DNA of 64,000 bases from Deltaproteobacteria bacterium. GTDB lineage: Bacteria; Myxococcota_A; Polyangia; Polyangiales; Ga0077539. Under the pieces are notes generated by a model that worked only from the letters and a program-made list of their open reading frames with translations, had not been told where the DNA came from and searched no databases. The DNA lies in the NCBI GenBank assembly GCA_016218725.1, contig JACRDB010000128.1:1-64000 (forward strand), written 5' to 3'. The position numbers and the translations under genes were made by a program. This document shows positions 8,626-16,052 of this stretch, in pieces. How positions within the stretch are numbered: the stretch's first letter is position 1; every line of letters begins with the position of its first letter.

Positions 8626-9554
8626 TGGCCCGCTTCAAGGCACATCATTGCGCGCTCGGGCTCCTCGCGCTCGCGGGCTGCACCGAGGACCTGGAGCAGG
8701 CGTGGAAGATCCGCCGGTTCCGGCTCTTCGGCGCGAGCGTCGAGAACCTCACCCGGAGGTCCACGGACCCCGGCGCCACGGAGGCCGCCCCGGGGGAGAC
8801 CGTGCGCCTGCAACTCTACGCCCTGGACCCGTCGCCTGCGCCCAGGGCGCGGCAGGTGGTGTGGGTGTTCTGCCCTCAGACCCGCCGCCAGGGGAGCACC
8901 TTCGGGTGCCCTCCCAGCGCCGGGGGCTTCGCCATGGGGGACACCGTGGACTACGTGATCCCTCGGGCGGACTACGGGGTCGATGGCTTCAACCGGGCGC
9001 GCATCCAGGCGGTGGCGCTGGCGTGCTCCGGGGGCGTCCTGGGCCTCGACGCCACCACGCGCCTGCCCACGTGCGCGGGCGACGGGGCCGAGAGCTGGAC
9101 CATGCTCCGCTCGGTGCTGGTGCGCCTGGACGAGGCCGGACCCGGGATGAACCACAACCCGAGGATCACGGGGGTGGCGCTCTACCGCGGGGGTGACCTC
9201 CAGCGCGCGCCGGAGGCCGTGGGCGAGGGCACGCGCGTGCCGCGCTGCGCGGCGGGGGGGGCGTGCACCCACGTCCTGGAGCTCCAGGTGGGCCCCGGGG
9301 ACCGCGAGGTGTTCCCGCAGTTCGGGTCCGATGGCATGGCCCACGACACGCCGGAGCGGCTGCAGTTCCTCTTCGCGACCACCCAGGGGAGCTTCGATGG
9401 GAGCTTCCGGGTGGACAGCGCGGCGCGCCCCGAGGGACCGATTCGAAACACCTGGACGGCGCCCTCGGAGGCGGGCGCCGCGCGCATGGTGTTCACCGCC
9501 CAGGACCTGCGCGGCGGCTTCGCCCTGGTGGAGCGAACCATCACCGTGGAGTGA
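8625..9554 (+). CDS. Lipoprotein coupled to the TonB receptor
   Basis: 309 residues. The start overlaps the receptor stop by one base (TGATG), so translation is probably coupled. The N-terminus has a short charged segment, a hydrophobic core and a lipobox ALAGC (Cys near 19). The mature part is predicted beta-rich, with several Cys and the segment GETVRLQLYALDPSP, which resembles an Ig-like domain. There is no recognised enzyme motif. Its position suggests a surface or periplasmic accessory of the receptor, analogous in place (not by visible homology) to SusD-type partners. Confidence 0.7.
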   Translation: MARFKAHHCALGLLALAGCTEDLEQAWKIRRFRLFGASVENLTRRSTDPGATEAAPGETVRLQLYALDPSPAPRARQVVWVFCPQTRRQGSTFGCPPSAGGFAMGDTVDYVIPRADYGVDGFNRARIQAVALACSGGVLGLDATTRLPTCAGDGAESWTMLRSVLVRLDEAGPGMNHNPRITGVALYRGGDLQRAPEAVGEGTRVPRCAAGGACTHVLELQVGPGDREVFPQFGSDGMAHDTPERLQFLFATTQGSFDGSFRVDSAARPEGPIRNTWTAPSEAGAARMVFTAQDLRGGFALVERTITVE

Positions 9555-9556
9555 CG

Positions 9557-10258
9557 CTACCGCCGTCGGTACACCCACGTCGGCAGGCCAGCGCCCACCA
9601 GCGCGCCCACGAGCCCACCGACGGCGGCGTCGGTGACCCAGTGCATGTCCGCGGCCACGCGGAGCGCCCCGGTGCAGGTCCCCAGGAGCGCCGCCACGAG
9701 CGCCACGTAGCGCGCCTGCCGCGGGCGCCCTCGCTGCCAGGCCAGCGCCGCCGCGCAGCACCCGAAGGCGAAGGCCCAGGCCGTGTCCCCCGAGAAGAAC
9801 GACAGGTAGCGCTCGACGGGGTAGCGCGCGGCCTCCGTGAGGTGCTCGCGCCCGTCGGTCCAGGCGGGGCGCTCGCGGCCCGTGTGGTTCTTCACCAGGC
9901 TCACCAGCACCGTGACCAGCGCCATGGCCTGGAGCCCGATCAGGAGGTCCTTGAGCACGCCCAGGGCCCTGCCCGCGCTCCTCGCGGCCCCGAGGCCCGC
10001 CACCACCAGGAGCAGCGGCGCCGCCCCCACGGAGAGCGCGTGGCTGGCCCTCGCCGGGCGCAGCGGGTCCGACGCCCGCAGGACGCTCCGGCCCAGGAGG
10101 TCCAGCGCGTTGGTCCCGCACCAGCCGCAGCGGTCCGGCGGGTCCCCGCCCAGGACGCCCAGCCCCACGCACACCGCCGTCACCGCGAGGGACGTCAGCG
10201 CCAGCGCCCCGCCGCTGGTCCACCGGAGCTCCGCCGCCGCGCCGCGCCCACCTCCCAT
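9557..10258 (-). CDS. PAP2-family membrane phosphatase with altered motif 2
   Basis: 233 residues with about six hydrophobic segments. Start: ATG 10258 with AAAGGT upstream; a GTG at 10267 is an alternative. The three PAP2 motifs are recognisable: KNHTGRERP (motif 1, K123-P131), SFFSGDT (motif 2) and LRVAADMHWVTD (motif 3, R200, H206, D210). In motif 2 the usual PSGH is SGD, so the general-acid His is replaced by Asp at 158. Family members dephosphorylate lipid phosphates such as phosphatidate or undecaprenyl pyrophosphate in the inner membrane. It is the last gene of the three-gene unit with the Rieske pair, 33 bp downstream. Confidence 0.8.
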   Translation of the reverse strand: MGGGRGAAAELRWTSGGALALTSLAVTAVCVGLGVLGGDPPDRCGWCGTNALDLLGRSVLRASDPLRPARASHALSVGAAPLLLVVAGLGAARSAGRALGVLKDLLIGLQAMALVTVLVSLVKNHTGRERPAWTDGREHLTEAARYPVERYLSFFSGDTAWAFAFGCCAAALAWQRGRPRQARYVALVAALLGTCTGALRVAADMHWVTDAAVGGLVGALVGAGLPTWVYRRR

Positions 10259-10291
10259 CGGACACACCTTTGATGGTTGAAGACTCTTGAA

Positions 10292-11155
10292 TCAACCCAT
10301 GGACGCTTGCCAGTACAGCGTCTCCAGGAGGTGGTGGTTGTGCACGAGCGGCGCGTCGAAGCGCCCGAGGCGCATGCCCTCGAAGGAGAACGGCGTGCCC
10401 GCGACGTTCGGGATCCAGCGGGCGTCGTCCCCCACCTCGTTGCGCCCGAGGAAGGGCACCACCCGGCGCACCACGGGCATCAAAAAGCGCAGCGACGCGG
10501 GCTCCAGCCGCGCCATGGCGAAGGTGTGCAGCCACGTGCGCCCCGCGGTCTCCGGCACGAAATAAATCGCGAAGCGCGACACCACCGGCCGGGGCCTCCT
10601 GGTCTTCGGGTCGAACCAGTGGAGGGTGTACACCGTGCGCACGGGGTCAAAGCGCGTCACCCACTGGTTGTGGAAATGGTCCCCGGGCAGGAGCAGGAGC
10701 GCCGGGGTCCACACCGAGGGCCTCTGGGGCGCGCTGTAGCGCACCTCCGTGCGGTCCGGGTGGTTCTCGCTCCGGAAGTCCAGCCGCGAGAGGTCCGCCT
10801 CGCGCCAGCCGAGGAAATGGTGCACCCACGGCGTGTGCTCGTCCTCGGAGAAATTGTCGAAGGCCACGTGCAGCGGCGCCTCGAAGCGCGCGCCAAAACA
10901 CCCCACGTGCTCGAAGCCCTCGTCGTCGATGGCGGGCTCCGCGGAGGCCGGCAGCGCCTCGTCCCCGAGCCAGAGGTACCCGTACCGCTCGCACACCCTC
11001 GCGGGGGGTGCGTCCCCGAGGGCCCGAGCCCCGACCTCGGAGCGCCCTCGGGACAACCCATAGCGCCGCCCCGCGAGGGTCACCACGGCCTCACCCTTCG
11101 AGAGCTCCCGCGAGGGCAGCACCGGGTGAAAGAAGCGCGTCACCGCAGGGAGCAT
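10292..11155 (-). CDS. Rieske-oxygenase-like catalytic subunit that lacks the Rieske cluster
   Basis: 287 residues. The mononuclear non-heme iron site of ring-hydroxylating oxygenases is clear: DNFSEDEHTPWVH gives N101, E104, H107 and H112, with D243/D244 as the likely carboxylate ligand. The N-terminal 65 residues keep the flanking strands of a Rieske domain (FFHPVLPSRELSKGE ... CERYGYLWLGD), but the two loops that carry CxH and CxxH are deleted. It therefore cannot hold its own [2Fe-2S] cluster. It starts 3 bp after the stop of the Rieske-reductase gene. The two most likely form one enzyme in which electrons pass from the partner's Rieske centre. Substrate unknown; the adjacent phosphatase could hint at a lipid. 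Confidence 0.8.
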   Translation of the reverse strand: MLPAVTRFFHPVLPSRELSKGEAVVTLAGRRYGLSRGRSEVGARALGDAPPARVCERYGYLWLGDEALPASAEPAIDDEGFEHVGCFGARFEAPLHVAFDNFSEDEHTPWVHHFLGWREADLSRLDFRSENHPDRTEVRYSAPQRPSVWTPALLLLPGDHFHNQWVTRFDPVRTVYTLHWFDPKTRRPRPVVSRFAIYFVPETAGRTWLHTFAMARLEPASLRFLMPVVRRVVPFLGRNEVGDDARWIPNVAGTPFSFEGMRLGRFDAPLVHNHHLLETLYWQASMG

Positions 11156-11158
11156 CGG

Positions 11159-13186
11159 TCACCAGTCCAGCGTGAGGTCCCCGCGAGGGACCGCGATACA
11201 GACAAGGCACTGCCCCTCGGGCACCGCCTCGCCAGGAGCCTGACGGTACTCCACGGAGCCCGCCAGAACCTTTGTCATACATGTAGTACAGCTACCTACG
11301 CAGCACCCGGTTGGGATGGTGATGCCGTGGTTGCGTGCGAGCTCGACGAGGGAGGAGGTGTGTCCGTCCCAGGGCACCTGGAGCCCACTCCGGGCGAAGG
11401 TGACCGTGGCCGCGGGGGGCGCTCCTGCGCGCAGGGCCACGACGCTGGCGGGGCCAAAGGCCTCGGAGTGCAGGCGCTCGGGAGGGATGCCCCGGTCCAG
11501 GAGCGCCGGGGTGAGCGCCGCGAGCATGGCCGCGGGGCCGCAGAGGTGGAACTCGGCCTCCGCGGGGACGTGGGCGAGGAGCACGTCCGGGGTGATGCGC
11601 CCCGCGACGCAGGTGAAAGGGCTGTCCTCCGGGAGGGCTCCATCGGACAGGCAGAGCACCACCCGGAGCCAGCGGTGGGCGCGGCAGAGGGCCTCAAGGG
11701 TCTCGCGGAAGGGCACCTGCGAGAGGGAGTGGAAGCCCAGGAGGAGCGTACAGGGGCGCTGGGCGCCGGTGTTGGCGAGGCCCTGGGCCATGGCCAGGAG
11801 GGGGGTGAGCCCCACGCCCCCGGCGACCAGGGCCACGGGGAGCGCGCCCGGCGCGAGCACGAAGCGCCCGGAGGGGCTGCGAAGCTCCGCGGTGGTCCCC
11901 TCCCGCGCGTGGTCGTGGAGGTAGCAGGACACGAGCCCCGGGCGCCCGTCGCGGGTGGTGCGCTGGACCGTGAGCTGGTAGCCGTCCTCCGAGGGGGCGC
12001 GGGAGAGTGAGTAGCAACGCACGGCGCGGGCGCCGTCCGGGAGCGTGACCCTCACGGTGACGTGCTGGCCTGGGAGGTACGAGGGCAGGGCCGAGCCGTC
12101 CCGCGGACGCAGCCGCAGGGTGACCATGGTGGCCGTCTCCTCCCGACGCTCGACCACCTCGAAGGTCTTGTACCCGGTCCAGGGCTTCGGGGTCTGGTCC
12201 ACCCCGGTGGGCACGCGGGCCGCGAGGGCCCGGAGCGCCGCGCGGCTCTGGACCAGCGCGGGGAAGCGCACCGCGAAGGCCGGCTCGTCGTCCGCCGAGG
12301 GCGTCAACCGCCGCTGGCCGGGGTCCGCGGTGAAGGCCCCGAGGAGCGCGGGGATGCGCCCCCGGAGAGCCCACGGGAGCGCCGCCGAGGCGACCTTCGC
12401 GAAGAGGAACACCACCACGCGGGTGCTGCTCGGCCCCTCGGGGACGGGGAAGAGCTCCGCCCGGACCACCTCCGGGCGCCCGGGCCAGGAGAGCCTCAAG
12501 GTCGCCCTCAGGGGGACCTCCCGGAAGGATCGTTCGTACCTGAACGATGTCCCCTCGGGCACCCTCGCGGGCCAGGCCAGGGCCCGGTCCAGGGTGCCCT
12601 CCCAGCGCTCGACGAAGCCCTCCGGGGAGGCCTCGCGGGCGCACCGGACACCCGCTGCCGCCGAGCGATCCCAGCCCAGCCTCGCCCGGAGGAGGTCCAG
12701 CGCCGGGCACTGGTCCAGGGTGGCCAGCACCGCCGAGAGCCTCCGCGGCACCCACGCCTCCCAGGACGTCACGAAGGGCAATGGTTCGGTATCGAACAGT
12801 TCGCCCCCGGGGGGCGCGTCCCGGGCCGCGAGCCACACCCAGCCGAAGCGCTCGAAGGCCATCACGGACGGCACGGAGCACCCCGTGAGCCCCGGCTGGG
12901 AGGGGCTCACGCCCTGGCCGCGGGCGTCGAAGTGCCAGCCGTGGTACCCGCAAGCGAGGCGCCCGTCGGGACGGATGCGCCCGGCGGACAGGGGCGCGAA
13001 GCGGTGGGGGCAGCGGTCCAGGACGGCCCCGAGGGCGCCCTTGGCGTCCCTCCAGACCGCGAAGGGCACGCCCGCCAGCTCCACCTTGACGGGGCGACCG
13101 CCGAGCTTCCGCAGGGGCACCGCGGGCCAGGGGGCGTCCGGTGCGTGGAGGGCCCCCACCAGGGGGAGGGTGCGATGCGTTACCAC
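11159..13186 (-). CDS. Fusion of Rieske domain, degenerate oxygenase domain, flavin reductase and ferredoxin
   Basis: 675 residues from the GTG at 13186; an ATG at 13312 and others further upstream would overlap the divergent gene. Order: Rieske domain with CPH (C59, H61) and CGYH (C79, H82); about 190 residues where an oxygenase catalytic domain should be, without any NxxDxxHxxxxH motif; an FNR-type reductase (RCYSLSRAPSE for flavin, VALVAGGVGLTPLLAM for NAD); and a C-terminal plant-type ferredoxin (CCVGSCTTC plus CLVC). The reductase-ferredoxin order is as in VanB/phthalate dioxygenase reductase. It supplies every redox centre that the downstream protein lacks, and lacks only the iron site. 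First gene of the unit. Confidence 0.85.
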   Translation of the reverse strand: MVTHRTLPLVGALHAPDAPWPAVPLRKLGGRPVKVELAGVPFAVWRDAKGALGAVLDRCPHRFAPLSAGRIRPDGRLACGYHGWHFDARGQGVSPSQPGLTGCSVPSVMAFERFGWVWLAARDAPPGGELFDTEPLPFVTSWEAWVPRRLSAVLATLDQCPALDLLRARLGWDRSAAAGVRCAREASPEGFVERWEGTLDRALAWPARVPEGTSFRYERSFREVPLRATLRLSWPGRPEVVRAELFPVPEGPSSTRVVVFLFAKVASAALPWALRGRIPALLGAFTADPGQRRLTPSADDEPAFAVRFPALVQSRAALRALAARVPTGVDQTPKPWTGYKTFEVVERREETATMVTLRLRPRDGSALPSYLPGQHVTVRVTLPDGARAVRCYSLSRAPSEDGYQLTVQRTTRDGRPGLVSCYLHDHAREGTTAELRSPSGRFVLAPGALPVALVAGGVGLTPLLAMAQGLANTGAQRPCTLLLGFHSLSQVPFRETLEALCRAHRWLRVVLCLSDGALPEDSPFTCVAGRITPDVLLAHVPAEAEFHLCGPAAMLAALTPALLDRGIPPERLHSEAFGPASVVALRAGAPPAATVTFARSGLQVPWDGHTSSLVELARNHGITIPTGCCVGSCTTCMTKVLAGSVEYRQAPGEAVPEGQCLVCIAVPRGDLTLDW

Positions 13187-13283
13187 CTTGTGGCCTACGG
13201 TCGCCGGACTCGCCACGGATTTCAAAGGAAACCACGCACGGTCCAGCTCAGGGCCGCCCTCGGGGTGCCGTTCCACAAGGGCA

Positions 13284-14222
13284 ATGGCACGCGCGACCAC
13301 CGTCCTCTGCATCGTGGGCTGGGCCCTGCTCCTCCACACCGGGTGCATGGCTCCGCCGGCGGAGGCGCCCTCGGAGTCGATGGTGTCCTCGCTGGCTCGG
13401 GCCTTTGACGGCGCCACGGTCCAGGTGAGGGTCTATGCCGGCGGCGCCGTGGAGGGGGAGCTCACGGCCCCGGGGCCCGTGTGGTCCCTCCGCTGGGAGC
13501 CCGAGGCCAGGGCCATGGAGACCTCGCGGAACGGGCGCCCAATGGACGCGGTGGCCCTGGAGGCTCCGTCCCCGGAAGGGGTGGCGGTGGCCCTCTACGC
13601 GCGCTGGAGGCGCTCCCGGGATCCGGGAGCCCCTGCCTGCGAGGCCCTCCCGCGGACCGTGTGCACCACCTCCTGCTGCGCCGAGCTGGACCGCTGCGTC
13701 GCCCGGCTCGGCTGCGAGGCGTCCGGCGACCCCGTCCGGGCGTCCCTGTGCGACGCGTGTGAGGCGCGGTTCACCGCGTGCCTGGCGCTCCGAGGGACCG
13801 ACGCATGCCTCCAGCCCGCGGGCTCGGGGCGCGCGTGCGAGGCCCAGGAGTGCGGCTGCGGGGCGCAGAGCTGCTACGACCCGCGGACCAACGCCTCGTA
13901 CTGCGCGAGCGCGTGCCTGGCGCCCGGTGAGCTCCCCGAGGGGACGCGCCCCGGGGACCGCGGGGTCCTGCCCCCCGCCGCGGCGCGGCGAGACCCGCCG
14001 GCGCCTCCGGCGGGTACGGGCATGCGCTTCGTGACGTGCGAGTGCGTCAGCTTCTCCGCCGACGAGGACCGCTGCGGCCTGCGGGTGACCGACGGCGCGG
14101 GGGGCACGGGCACCGTGAGCGCGCGGCGCCCGGAGGGCCGTAGCTGCGATGGGAGCGCCTGCATGGGGCTCTTCTACGCCGCCTACGGGCCCCAGTGCGC
14201 GGTGTTCACCCTGCCGCGCTAG
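13284..14222 (+). CDS. Cys-rich lipoprotein
   Basis: 312 residues from the ATG at 13284, which opens a lipoprotein signal with lipobox LLHTGC (Cys 21). About 25 Cys follow, clustered between residues 115 and 220 (TVCTTSCCAELDRCV, LCDACEARFTACL, CEAQECGCGAQSCYD) and near the C-terminus. This pattern implies a disulfide-knotted, secreted or surface domain. No family recognised. It is divergent from the Rieske unit and its stop overlaps the end of the convergent aldehyde dehydrogenase gene by 4 bp. Confidence 0.75.
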   Translation: MARATTVLCIVGWALLLHTGCMAPPAEAPSESMVSSLARAFDGATVQVRVYAGGAVEGELTAPGPVWSLRWEPEARAMETSRNGRPMDAVALEAPSPEGVAVALYARWRRSRDPGAPACEALPRTVCTTSCCAELDRCVARLGCEASGDPVRASLCDACEARFTACLALRGTDACLQPAGSGRACEAQECGCGAQSCYDPRTNASYCASACLAPGELPEGTRPGDRGVLPPAAARRDPPAPPAGTGMRFVTCECVSFSADEDRCGLRVTDGAGGTGTVSARRPEGRSCDGSACMGLFYAAYGPQCAVFTLPR

Positions 14223-15721
14223 CGCTCGGCGTCGCCGCGGTTGTCAATCTGCGCGCGCTGGAGCGTGCCTGAGTAGTCCACGTAGACGGTCTTGAGCTCC
14301 GTGAAGAACTCGTAGGGCGCCCAGCCCCCCTCGCGGTGGCCGTTGCCCGTGCACTTCACGCCGCCGAAGGGGAAATGCGCCTCGGCGCCGATGGTGGGGG
14401 CGTTGACGTAGGTGATCCCCGCCTCGATGCGCTCCACGGCGCGGAAGGCGGCGTTCACGTCCCGGGTGAAGATGCTCGACGAGAGCCCGTAGGGCACCTC
14501 GTTGGCCACGGCGATGGCCTCGTCCAGGTCGCGCACCCGGAGCACCGCCAGCACGGGGCCGAAGACCTCCTCCATGGCGAGGGTGCTGCCCCTCGCGACG
14601 CGGTCGAGCACCGTGGGCGGGTAGAAGAACCCTGGCTCCGTCACCGGGAGGACCCCGCCGCACAGGAGCTCGGCCCCCTCGCGCAGGCCCGTCTGGACGT
14701 ACCCGTGGACGCGCTCTCGCTGCCGGGCGCTCACCAGCGGGCCCACCTCCACGGTGGGGTCCTCGGGGTCTCCGAGGCGCAGGGCGCGGGCGCGCGCCAC
14801 GAGCGCCGGGAGGATCCGGTCGCCCACGTCCCCGACGAGGATCAGCCGCGAGGTGGCCGTACAGCGCTGCCCCGCGGTGCCGAAGGCCCCCCACAGGACG
14901 CCGTCCACGCAGAGCTCCGGGTCCGCGTCGGGCATGGCGATCACGGGGTTCTTGCCGCCGAGCTCCAGGGACACGCGCTTCAGGGCGCGGCCGGCGCTCT
15001 CGGCCAGGAGCCGCCCCACGGCGGTGGAGCCCGTGAAGGTGAGGGCCTGCACGTCCGGGTGGGCCACCAGGGCGGCGCCGCACTCCTCGCCGTAGCCGTG
15101 CACCACGTTGAGCACCCCGGGGGGGAGCCCCGCGTCCCAGAGGCACTGGGCGAAGAGGGCGCCGCTCTCCGGGGCCTCCTCCGCGGGCTTCCAGACGACG
15201 GTGTTGCCGCACACCAGCGCGGGCAGGATCTTCCAGCTTGGCACCGCCACGGGGAAGTTCCACGCGGTGAGCACGCCCACCACGCCGAGCGGGCGACGCA
15301 CGGTCCAGCCGACCTTCTCGCGGAGCTCGCTGGGCGCCGTGCGGCCGAAGAGCCTGCGGCCCTCGGAGCCCGCGTACCACGCCGTGTCCAGGGCCTCTTG
15401 TACGTCCCCTCGGGCCTCCTCGAGCCGCTTGCCCATCTCCCGCGAGAGCACCCTGGCGATGGCGTCCTTGCGCTGCTTGAGGAGCTCCGCGGCGCGGAAG
15501 AGCACCTCGCCCCGCGCCGGCGCCGGCGTCGAGGCCCAGGCGGGAAACGCCCCGCGGGCGGCGGCCACGGCCTCGTCCACGTCGCGCGCGTCGGAGCGCG
15601 GGAAGCGGGAGAGCACCGTCCCTCGCGACGGGTCCACGACGTCCAGGTAGAGCCCCGAGCGGGGCTCGCGGTCCCTCCCGAGGATGTGGTTGCGGAACGA
15701 AGGCACCTCGGGCGGGCTCAT
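14219..15721 (-). CDS. NAD(P)+-dependent aldehyde dehydrogenase
   Basis: 500 residues, normal for the family. The catalytic Cys is in GTAGQRCTATSR, the general-base Glu in SLELGGKNP, the cofactor site in TAWNFPVAVPSWK and FTGSTAVGR, and EEVFGPVLAVLR is conserved. The C-terminal FGGVKCTGNGHREGG and TVYVDYSGTLQRAQIDN resemble the subgroup that oxidises semialdehydes or medium-chain aldehydes; the substrate cannot be read from motifs. The start ATG overlaps the stop of the DUF962 gene (ATGA), so the two are probably translated together. An alpha-oxidation product of that partner is a possible substrate (inference). Confidence 0.88.
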   Translation of the reverse strand: MSPPEVPSFRNHILGRDREPRSGLYLDVVDPSRGTVLSRFPRSDARDVDEAVAAARGAFPAWASTPAPARGEVLFRAAELLKQRKDAIARVLSREMGKRLEEARGDVQEALDTAWYAGSEGRRLFGRTAPSELREKVGWTVRRPLGVVGVLTAWNFPVAVPSWKILPALVCGNTVVWKPAEEAPESGALFAQCLWDAGLPPGVLNVVHGYGEECGAALVAHPDVQALTFTGSTAVGRLLAESAGRALKRVSLELGGKNPVIAMPDADPELCVDGVLWGAFGTAGQRCTATSRLILVGDVGDRILPALVARARALRLGDPEDPTVEVGPLVSARQRERVHGYVQTGLREGAELLCGGVLPVTEPGFFYPPTVLDRVARGSTLAMEEVFGPVLAVLRVRDLDEAIAVANEVPYGLSSSIFTRDVNAAFRAVERIEAGITYVNAPTIGAEAHFPFGGVKCTGNGHREGGWAPYEFFTELKTVYVDYSGTLQRAQIDNRGDAER

Positions 15722-16041
15722 CCCCGCGCCTCGCCCGTGCCAAAGAGCGCGCGGTTGAGCCCCGTGGGTCGCAGCACCGTGTCGCACCACCAGACCACGC
15801 CCACCAGGAGGTTGCGCTTGTCCCCGAAGAACTTGGGCTTGTTCCCCTTGGAGAGGTGCCCGAGGGCCTGGAGGGTCCACCCCGCGGTGAAGAGCGTGAG
15901 CCCCACCGGCGGCACCAGCATCCAGGGCAGCGACGCTACGATCATCGGGATCCCGATGAGGTGCGTGGCCTCGCAGAGGCGGTCGTCGTGGTACACCCGG
16001 TAATCCTCCAGGAGCCCTTGCCATTCCTTGTTGAGAAGCAC
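15718..16041 (-). CDS. DUF962 / Mpo1-like membrane protein
   Basis: 107 residues from the GTG at 16041, chosen for the ideal GGAGG 5 nt upstream and the 11-bp gap after the preceding gene. YRVYHDDRLCEATHLIGIPMI and GNKPKFFGDKRNLLVGV are characteristic of the DUF962/YGL010w family, with two hydrophobic segments between them. The yeast member Mpo1 is an Fe(II) dioxygenase that shortens 2-hydroxy fatty acids by one carbon. The His residues of YH and TH are present here. Bacterial members are mostly uncharacterised. It overlaps the aldehyde dehydrogenase gene by 4 bp. Confidence 0.75.
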   Translation of the reverse strand: MLLNKEWQGLLEDYRVYHDDRLCEATHLIGIPMIVASLPWMLVPPVGLTLFTAGWTLQALGHLSKGNKPKFFGDKRNLLVGVVWWCDTVLRPTGLNRALFGTGEARG

Positions 16042-16052
16042 CTTCGCCTCCG

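Noticed and set aside
10275..10297. GGTTGA/TCAACC hairpin between the iron-site gene and the PAP2 gene as a terminator
   Set aside because: Stem of six pairs only, no T-run, and the short gap argues for co-transcription.
13187..13417. Longer N-terminus of the Rieske-reductase fusion from starts at 13312, 13348 or 13417
   Set aside because: These would overlap the divergent lipoprotein start and add sequence before the expected Rieske boundary; 13312 remains possible.
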